DNA from: Porodaedalea pini
Taxonomy: Eukaryota > Basidiomycota > Agaricomycetes > Hymenochaetales > Hymenochaetaceae
Length of the DNA: 64,000 bases
Assembly (NCBI GenBank): GCA_002794775.1
Contig: NBAY01000020.1
Span: 124,001-188,000, forward strand
Reading direction: 5' to 3'
Under the pieces are notes generated by a model that was not told the origin of the DNA, searched no databases, and saw only the letters and a list, made by a program, of their open reading frames with translations. A program made the translations under genes and the position numbers. Shown piece after piece: positions 57,375 to 64,000 of this stretch; within the stretch, counting starts at the first letter, position 1, and each line of letters begins with the position of its first letter.

Positions 57375-59404
57375 TCAGTTCACTTCGTGATCTGAGCTCC
57401 CGGACTCCTCCTCCTCAACATTTCCGACGTCAATAAATTCCAAATCATCCTCAACATCTTTTGTAAGTTTAGGCTTAGGAATAGCAGGCTCCAGGGGACC
57501 TCTTTTTGGCTTATTCCATTGAATTTTCCTCTTTTCCCTTTTAGCTGCATCCCTTTCCTTTTCCCATTCAGCAACCTTTTCCTGCCAGTTCCTGGTTATC
57601 TGTGCATTCCTCTCTTTTCTTTCAGCACAGAGCCTCTTCCATTCCTCCACCTCCTTACCATAGTCCTTTCTGGCCTCCTTTCTTTTCTCCTTTTCTGCTT
57701 GTACAGCAAGTTGGTACTCTTCATGTTCTTGTGCTTTCTGTGTAAACTCATTTCCTGTGAGCAGCCTAGGCAGACCATCTCCAAGAAGTCTCCCTTTACC
57801 TTTGGGAAACTTCTTAGCCTGTTCTTTTGCATGAAGCTGCTTTTGAACTCTCTCACAGTAAATGTTTTGAAGTACCAAACTTGCTTGTAAATCTATTATC
57901 TTCCCCTGTAATCCTGCCTCTCTTTTAATGTATTCTTCTAGCTTCAGCTGAAGCTTCTCTTCTAGCTCTGTTGCTGGGATAGAGCTTAGAATGTCTACTG
58001 GAATATTAAGAAGAAGGTCAGGACTGGGAAGATAGAATGGAGGTTTAGATGAGGATTTGATTGGAGACTGAGAAATAAGAAATGCAGCAGAGGATTGAGA
58101 CAACCCTTGAACTGCCTTTTCTGACTCAGATAAGAGTATTGGGTTTATAGGAATGTTTTCAGTCTCATTACTATCTCTCATCCTCTCCTTATCCTTCTCA
58201 TACTGTCTCTGGGTGATCAATTTGGCTACTGCTTTAACAGGTGATGGCTGGGGCAAGGGCAAAGCAGAACCTGTGCAGGAGGTTTCTATACTTAGCTTAA
58301 AGTCTTCAGGACCAACAATATCTGGATTCAATGGCCAAACACCTGTTTTTGAGAAAGCTTTGACTATATTCTCAGAGGTAAATACTTGAAGATGAGCAGG
58401 TGTATAAACTTGCAAGAAATTTGACTTGCAGACAGCCTGACCAGTTTCTGATTCAAACTTGTACATTTCCTCTGAAAATCTACTCTTTAGAACACCAAAG
58501 ATCACAACATCCAGGCCTTGATAAACATGTGTAGTATGAGAGGGATAGCATAGAACATGTATGTTCTTTTCTCTGCAAAAAAGAAGAAAATTCAGAGTCA
58601 ATCTTGATGAGTGACCATCAACTATGAGTACTCTAGAACGTCCATGTGCTTTATGTTTTGTAAGCTCATGAAAGTTCTTGATCCAGTCATAGCCAATTTC
58701 ACCATCAGTATAACCCTTTTTGGGAGTACCCTATACTGTAGACATTGTTAGTTTAGATGTTCTGATCTTACAGTGAAAATTATTTATACTTACCTTGCAT
58801 CTAAAGGGTTATTTTGTTTCCAGGAAATATGGTATGCACTACCTTGAAAGATGACAGAAGGTGGAAGAGATGTCCCATCAGCACAGATCACTGGTAAAAC
58901 AGTGATTATATTTTTCCTTCCACCTTGCTTTTGCTTCTGGGACTTCTTTCCAGCCTTTCCAATGCATTTTGCACGCTTCTGTATCCCAGGTATAAAGCCT
59001 GTTTCATCTGCTGCATATAAACAATCAGGATCAACCTTAGTTTCTCCAAATACTTTGCCTAGCAGCTTGAACCAGGCTTCATGAGTGATTGGATTGACAG
59101 CCTTGGCCCTATTTCTATCAATTGGTGAAGACAGAAATGTTTTAATCCTGTTAGAATGCTTTTCAATGAACCTGTCAGCCCAATTATTTCCTAGACCAGG
59201 GAAAGAGTCTCCAAGCCTGGCTCTGAGGATATGCTCTGCTGCCTCTTCAAGTGTCTTATGTGTCAGAGGAATATTTTGATCAGAGAGCTCCTCAGCAAGT
59301 TTAAGAAGTTTTTCAGCCTCTTCTGGCAAAAGCCAGCTTTTTTCTTCATTAAACTTGCTCAGAGACTTTCCTCCAGATGCATGACGCAAAAGGGTGCTAT
59401 AATT
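57375..59404 (-). pseudogene. Pogo/Tc1-type DDE transposase-like gene, 5'-truncated, one frameshift
   Basis: On the minus strand, exon 1 is about 59404-58794 and exon 2 58735-57375, with a 58-bp intron ending TACAG. It opens at TLLRHASGGK (the end of a psq-type helix-turn-helix) and continues with a Tc5/CENP-B-like helical region and the DDE_1 endonuclease. The three acidic positions are visible as YAADETGF, VLIVDGHSS and PSHTTHVYQGLDVVIFGVLK. A long charged C-terminal tail follows, rich in Lys/Glu coiled coil. The N-terminal DNA-binding exon is missing because the element end lies only about 30 bp upstream of an apparent acceptor. Just after the intron one extra base (CCC for CC, about 58722-58724) shifts GYS-KKGYTDGEIGYDW out of frame. 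Otherwise more than 600 codons remain open. Confidence 0.8.
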
Positions 59405-59435
59405 AAGTGACCTGGACCAGACCGCGGCAACTATA

Positions 59436-59443
59436 ACTTTATC
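59436..59443. repeat. Right 8-bp target-site duplication
   Basis: ACTTTATC immediately follows the right terminal inverted repeat; see 56731-56738. Confidence 0.75.
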
Positions 59444-59738
59444 TATCTTAAGCTTTCTCTAGATCTGGTGTGTGATGTTATTCCTCGATAGTTAATAAAT
59501 ATACGGAAATGCGAATTTTCATTGAGACGGCTCAGAATGGTACAGCATATGAGTATGACAAGCACGACAACAAATTTATCCAGAACATGTCGGGTCAGTC
59601 GGGGGTTGGATTACAAAGCTCAGGCGTGCAAACAAAAGACTAGTTCCATTCCATTGGTCACCCATGAAATCTGAGATTCAGTGAAAACTCGATATAGCGA
59701 AGTCAGAATAGACAGTTCATTCCGACTACGTGTAATTA

Positions 59739-60015
59739 CTGTGTTTTTCACAAGTAATGACAGTCAGAAAACGAAAGGAATGTTTCACGGGTGGTCGCGG
59801 CTTCAAAGCAAGATCAGGTGAGGCCGTTGTTCCGACCATTCTGGCACCAATGGACCAATCACAGGCCTGAAAAGGCTGACCAACATAAATTGTAAATCGA
59901 GTTGACGTCAGAAACTCAAATAATATGGGTGTTGATCAGCAGTGCCGATCGCCACATGACTTTCCGAAACACTTTCATGGTATTCACGGACTGTCATTAG
60001 TTGTGAAAAACACAG
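59739..60015. mobile_element. 277-bp MITE, Tc1/mariner-like
   Basis: Twenty-seven-bp terminal inverted repeats (59739-59765 and 59989-60015) begin CTGTGTTTTTCACAAG and differ at one base. TA dinucleotides flank both outer ends, as expected of a TA target-site duplication. There is no coding capacity. Size, TIR and TA fit a miniature Tc1/mariner/pogo-type element. Confidence 0.75.
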
Positions 60016-60123
60016 TAAGATACCGAAAGGTTTCAAGGCGAAGAGTACATTAATGATTACAATTAACTACCGTCTTCTCCTTAAGATACTTGGCCTAAAA
60101 ATCAAAACAACCCCATCAACATC

Positions 60124-61106
60124 TTAAACCGAATCCCGAGGTGAAGGAGGTTGGAACGTACCGCTCGTGGCATTGTCCTTCGCCTCTTGTTGCTGCCCCG
60201 TCGGCCCAGATCCCTCAGGTTGTACGCTCTCCGCCTGCTCCTGCCTTCCCTTCTCGGTCGGGTGGGCCTGCGGGTGTTCCGTCAGGCCTGGCTCGTCCGT
60301 CTTCTCCGTCCGTGTCTTCTTCGCGTCGGATTCTGCTTCGTCCTTCGTTTCGTCTTTCTTGTCGCCACCTTCTGCGGTATCGGAGGGGTCAAGATTTTGT
60401 TCCTGTGAATTCGGTCAACTCAAGGAATGAAGAAGGAAAGAGGAAGAAAGGGGGAAATACATACATTGTCCTTCTTACGCTTCAACTCGCCCGTCATGCG
60501 GTCTTTTCCGGTCTGCTTCAGCTCGGGGTCACGCTTTACCGTGCCCTTGATCTCCTCCTTCGCTCCTTGAAAACGGTCGCTCAACGTCTAAATCAACCCA
60601 TTCAAGCAACTTTCTCATCAGTATACCACTCACTCAACCAAAAAGAAGGAAAGGGAAAAGAGACAGAAAATACGCACGACTTTGTTGTTCTTCCCGTACT
60701 CGGGCCCAAGCCCATCAAGCTTGCCCGCGTGCAGTTGCTCGGGATACCCGCCCTCGGGCTCCACGCCTTTCGTGTCAGACGACGGTGCATCCGCGTCCTC
60801 AGCTGCGCTCGTACCCGTACCGCGGGCAGCGCCACCCTCCTCTTCGGCGGGCTCCGCAACGCCGTTCGTGTCTTTCCGGCCGCCCACAACGCCGTTTTGG
60901 CTCTGGCTCTTGCTCTGAGTTCTGGAGGCGAGGCCGCTTTGGCTCCGCGTCTGCCTTTGGCTCGCTGCGGGCTGCTGAGTCTGTGTCGATGGGGTCTGAC
61001 CGCCTGCGGTGCTCGTCCTCGAGGTTGCGCCTGCGCCGCCCGGTTCGCCACCCTCGTACGGATGGGGCGTGTTCATCGTCTGCGTGTCTTGCGTAGTTGA
61101 TGCCAT
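60124..61106 (-). CDS. Charged low-complexity protein with CsbD-like middle region
   Basis: Minus-strand exons 60678-61106, 60465-60587 and 60124-60402 are all in phase 0 with GT..AG borders and encode 276 aa. The N-terminal part (MASTTQDTQTMNTPHPYEGG) is Gly/Ser/Gln/Thr-rich and disordered-looking. The middle is FQGAKEEIKGTVKRDPELK followed by QTGKDRMTGELKRKKDN, resembling fungal CsbD-like stress-related segments. The C-terminal part is highly charged (KKDETKDEAESDAKKTRTEK) and ends with a stop at 60124-60126. A further donor candidate (GGTACGTT near 60160) could give another ending. The function is unknown; similar proteins are often stress-induced, but that is an inference from weak similarity. 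Confidence 0.75.
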
Positions 61107-61623
61107 GATGCACAAGTAGTTGAAGTAAGTAACGGACACATCAATGTAAGCAGCAGGAGTTATATGCTAGTGAACGGTCGATGACGCGCATGGCGCGTAC
61201 GAGGTGACGACATTGGTGCATATTAATATTACATGTATGAGTTCTATCTTTAGCACGCGCCGATCCATAAATAATTCTAAATTCCCGTCTTGTTTTCTAG
61301 CAATTGTGTGGTTCGAGCCTGCTAGGTGCCAGTATACACCATTAATATTGGCTTTGAAGACAAGCATTAATATTGGTAGGATTTTGTCGTCATAGGGAAC
61401 TGTCTGTAAGGACGGCTCTAAACGCCTCCAATATTGCTCATAACATCAACGTTGGAGATTTGGAGCTCGGCGCGAGCCGGAAATGCTTCCCTCTTGGTCA
61501 AACCTGGTCACGCCCCAGTAGCATCATGCGGAAGATAATATATTTTAGCCACATATGCAAGTGACTTTAAAAACGACAGTGACACCGGCAAACAAGCGTC
61601 CAAAGGAATGCAGAATTTCACCA
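61107..61623. other. Intergenic spacer with AT palindromes
   Basis: About 500 bp between the charged-protein gene and the end of the GH12 gene. It contains ATTAATATT palindromes near 61220, 61341 and 61365 and no recognised gene. Confidence 0.5.
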
Positions 61624-62569
61624 TTAGTTGATGGCGAGACTATATGCCGTCCTGTGTTAGAGACGAAATGCATGACCTACGGTACAGATAGAAAGAATAT
61701 ATGCGAACGTACGCGGTCAGAGTGCCGCTTCCCGAAGTTGGCTCTGTTCCGCCCTGTGCTGTCTTGAGGTACTGGGACGTGGCGACACCCTCGTTCGTTG
61801 TGAGGTACTACGGCATCAAGTCAATATTAAAGAGGGAGAGGAAGGATAGTGAGGTGAAGAAACGCACGGTAAAGAAGTCGTTGATGTCGCCGCTGAAGCT
61901 AGTTATTGCGTTTCCAGAGCTCGGGAGAAACGAGTACACGTTGTTCGCGCCGTTCGATCCAAAGTAGAGGTTCCTGCATGCGTATCAGCACCCTGCACCA
62001 AGTGTACAAGAGAAGTATGAAAATAAAACAAACCAAGTCTGGCCGGAGATACTAAGGTCAGACGCAACAGGCGTCGGCGAGCCGTCCGAACCATACGTCG
62101 CAGAGATCGGTCCCGCATTGTAGTTCGCAAGCCAGACCATGATCTCATTCACATTCGCGCCGTCCGCCGTATCCGCCGTAAACAGATCATAGGCAACATC
62201 AGCAACTGCACCGTCCGAGAGGTCATACGACCAGTCCCACGTCGTCGGCATGCTGCTGATCGCGCTCAGCTGCACGCCTACGCCGTCGTTCAGCTGGATG
62301 TCCGTAAAGCTCTTCACGCCGCTGCCCCCGCTCCACGTCCACGTCGTGCTCCACGCGACCGTCGAGCCGGAGAGAGAGCTGAGCTGTGCGCACTGCGAGC
62401 CCGTCGCGCCGCTGATCCCCCACTGGTCGAGAAGGAGCTCGTAGGAGCCCGCGGTGACGGTGTCCCATTGTCCGCAGTGCGAGGTCGTGTCCACCTGTCG
62501 GCGCTCGAACGCTGGCGAGGCGAGCGCGAGGGGAAGAAGCGTGAGGAGAGCGGTAAGGGTGGATTTCAT
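61624..62569 (-). CDS. GH12 endoglucanase / xyloglucanase
   Basis: A secreted glycoside hydrolase family 12 enzyme, cleaving beta-1,4-glucan or xyloglucan with retention. Minus-strand exons 62034-62569, 61868-61973, 61713-61807 and 61624-61651 give 254 aa. The product has a signal peptide (MKSTLTALLTLLPLALASPA) and a mature start near VDTTSHCGQWDTVTAGSYEL. The catalytic nucleophile is Glu142 in VNEIMVWLANY and the acid/base is Glu236 in QGGTEPTSGSGTL. The two cysteines near residues 32 and 60 match the family disulfide. There is no carbohydrate-binding module. The length is typical of GH12. A TATAAAAG box lies 92 bp upstream of the ATG. Whether the substrate preference is cellulose or xyloglucan cannot be told here. 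A truncated inverted copy lies at 56290-56674. Confidence 0.95.
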
Positions 62570-62660
62570 TGTTGGTGAATGAGCCACGAGAAGGATGTTG
62601 GGTTAGAGGACGGGTAAAGGATTCGGAGAGCCTATGTGGATGCAGCCATCATCCCGTAGA

Positions 62661-62668
62661 CTTTTATA
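62661..62668 (-). promoter_or_regulatory. TATA box of the GH12 gene
   Basis: TATAAAAG on the minus strand, 92 bp upstream of the GH12 start codon, within the range usual for highly inducible fungal secreted-enzyme genes. Confidence 0.6.
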
Positions 62669-63545
62669 TGCATAACCCTCCGGCCTCGGACGTCGCCACG
62701 CGCTCGTGGAAGCAAACAAGGGATTTACACGTAGCATTCGCATTCGCACTTGCATCATCCCTTATTTCTCGAAATAACGCGGGTAACCAGGCCTCGCGCT
62801 CCATGTTTCTCCGTCCTTTCATTAGAAAGAAGCACAGTGTGACCAGCTGCGGAAAAGACAAGACATAGAATCCAGAGCACAAAAATTCCGACGGACCGTT
62901 GCTGCGCAGAAGACAGTAGCATGCGCTGCATTGTGCGTCGTCAACGTGTATTTCCTTCGGGGTTACGGTGGAATGCGTTAGCACATTGAACGACCACATT
63001 AATGAGAATCCAAATTAGTGCCTTGATCCGCGTCGGGACCCGTCTCACCGAATCGTGTCTCTCCCAGATTTGTAGTAAATCAAGCATAGTACTCCTTTGC
63101 TCCTGAGAACGGGGGAGTCCACAAAACGCATCAACAGCAAACATCAAGATAACTTCCCGTCAAGACAGGATCTGCGTCATCACGTCTGTATAGCTAGAAG
63201 CGAAACGCAAGCCCTCGAAACATTACACGCCGAGAAAGTCGCGAGTTGTGATATGCATGTGCGTAGATTTCAAGCCCCGAGATTTAGCGCAGAGTTGCTC
63301 CGAGAGACGGGCTTATTATCGCGTTGCGTACGACGTGCGCTGCAAGCCACGACCCGTGGTGATGGAGTCTACGATGTAGGGAGAGAGAGGCAGCACATGC
63401 AGGCTGCGGAAAATAGCGTCGCCACGAAGCGCGAGGGCAACTTGAAAGTCGATTTCATTCGGCTGAGGAGCGGCCCGGCGGGGAAACTGAAGCCCGTGGG
63501 AACCAATACTATACAGACATTCACGTGTCCTTTAAACACCACTGT
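62669..63545. other. GH12 upstream region; no gene recognised
   Basis: About 900 bp upstream of GH12 with no recognised coding exon. A plus-strand frame at 63097-63561 (154 codons) has no recognisable domain and no supporting introns. Regulatory sites for the GH12 gene should lie here, but none was identified with confidence. Confidence 0.45.
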
Positions 63546-63972
63546 TCCTTTGAACACCTAGCAATTTCTCCCTCAAAAAATTTAATGTAGTGCTGAAAAA
63601 ATACCTGAATGTGTATGCAGTGGCTGGCTATATAGGTGCAAATTTTTAGCAGAACCGGTGCAATGGTTGAGTCCAGAGAAAATCAGAAATGTCAAAATTT
63701 AATCAAAACTTGCAGCATCTCTTGCTAACAGATTTTATTCTGAAAGTATCATTTAACAGAAACATGTGAAAATTTTCACACAGCATTCATACCATCTAAA
63801 CAATATATTATCGAAGTTTGAAAGCAGGAGAGTGAGTTTTGCAATTTACGGAGGTCAGACAATGCAGACAATGGTCAAATTTGACAGGTTCATAAGCCGA
63901 TCTGATGACGTAAGTGCATTGCAAGATTACGGTAACACTAGTGTGACATTATCATGTGCGGTGTTCAAAGGA
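63546..63972. repeat. 427-bp segment bounded by 13-bp inverted repeats
   Basis: TCCTTTGAACACC at 63546-63558 and its exact reverse complement GGTGTTCAAAGGA at 63960-63972 bound an AT-rich segment. A second, one-mismatch copy (TCCTTTAAACACC) lies just outside the left end near 63527. The composition changes abruptly to AT-rich at about 63560 and stays so to the window edge. It may be a MITE or the end of a larger element continuing beyond 64000. No target duplication was found. Confidence 0.45.
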
Positions 63973-64000
63973 GTTGATTTTCTCATAAAACACCCTAAAA

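Larger units (their letters stand above)
56739..59435. mobile_element. 2.7-kb DNA transposon with hAT-type ends
   Basis: The ends are a perfect 11-bp inverted repeat (TATAGTTGCCG ... CGGCAACTATA), with imperfect similarity continuing inward (GTC-GGTCCA). They are flanked by a direct 8-bp ACTTTATC. Eight-base target duplications are typical of the hAT superfamily. The left 160 bp are packed with GGTCC/GGACC words, resembling subterminal transposase-binding repeats. Inside are a hAT-type transposase remnant (+) near the left end and a pogo/Tc1-type DDE transposase-like gene (-). If the two TATA are excluded, the ends could instead be read as TA-flanked GTTGCCG repeats of a Tc1/pogo-type element, but the 8-bp repeat then stays unexplained. 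The interior has almost no CG dinucleotides. Confidence 0.75.

Noticed and set aside
60141..61100. Long plus-strand open frame (319 codons)
   Set aside because: It is the antisense shadow of the charged protein on the minus strand, whose three exons join in phase with good borders. The plus frame is Arg/Ser/Leu-rich and featureless.

Overview
The window looks like nuclear DNA of a mushroom-forming basidiomycete (Agaricomycete). The recognisable genes are eukaryotic and split by many short introns (about 50-70 bp). Their products are typical of this group: a leucine-rich F-box protein, FunK1-type and SRPK-type kinases, a GH12 endoglucanase, a single-pass membrane protein of a basidiomycete type, and an allantoate-permease-type MFS transporter. 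No bacterial, viral or organellar gene was seen, and no tRNA, rRNA or CRISPR array.

Layout. 1-6.3 kb: F-box gene (-) and a nine-exon glycyl-tRNA synthetase gene (+) with two in-frame starts. 6.3-25.9 kb: a gene-poor domain full of short tandem repeats, homopolymers and dispersed palindromes (AATATT/ATTAAT and ACTAGT types), holding one small multi-exon gene at 17.7-19.0 kb. 25.9-35.9 kb: a large diverged inverted repeat with arms of about 2.7-3.0 kb, each carrying a broken FunK1 kinase and a GNAT acetyltransferase tail. 37 kb: ribosomal protein L24 (-). 38.9-46.6 kb: diverged duplications, a broken SRPK-like kinase and a small unknown gene in several copies. 46.6-55 kb: a compact gene-rich block with a synaptobrevin R-SNARE, a signal-peptide/TM protein, proteasome beta-3, the tail of a Moco-sulfurase-like gene and an MFS transporter. 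56.3-62.6 kb: two GH12 copies in opposite orientation (a truncated one and a full gene) around a 2.7-kb DNA transposon, a 277-bp MITE and a gene for a charged low-complexity protein. The last 450 bp look like part of another repeat.

The housekeeping genes (GlyRS, RPL24, R-SNARE, PUP3) could be spliced by hand into full-length frames, which anchors the annotation. They show unusual intron placement: two start codons stand alone in their exon, and the SNARE gene has 4-, 8- and 16-nt exons. The genes do not form one pathway. The main biological stories are genome plasticity (inverted and direct duplications, decaying kinase families, an extremely CpG-depleted transposon with mixed hAT and pogo-type parts) and the intron architecture of short conserved genes.

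All splice sites were inferred by eye from GT..AG signals, reading frame and remembered family features. No alignment or database search was run.
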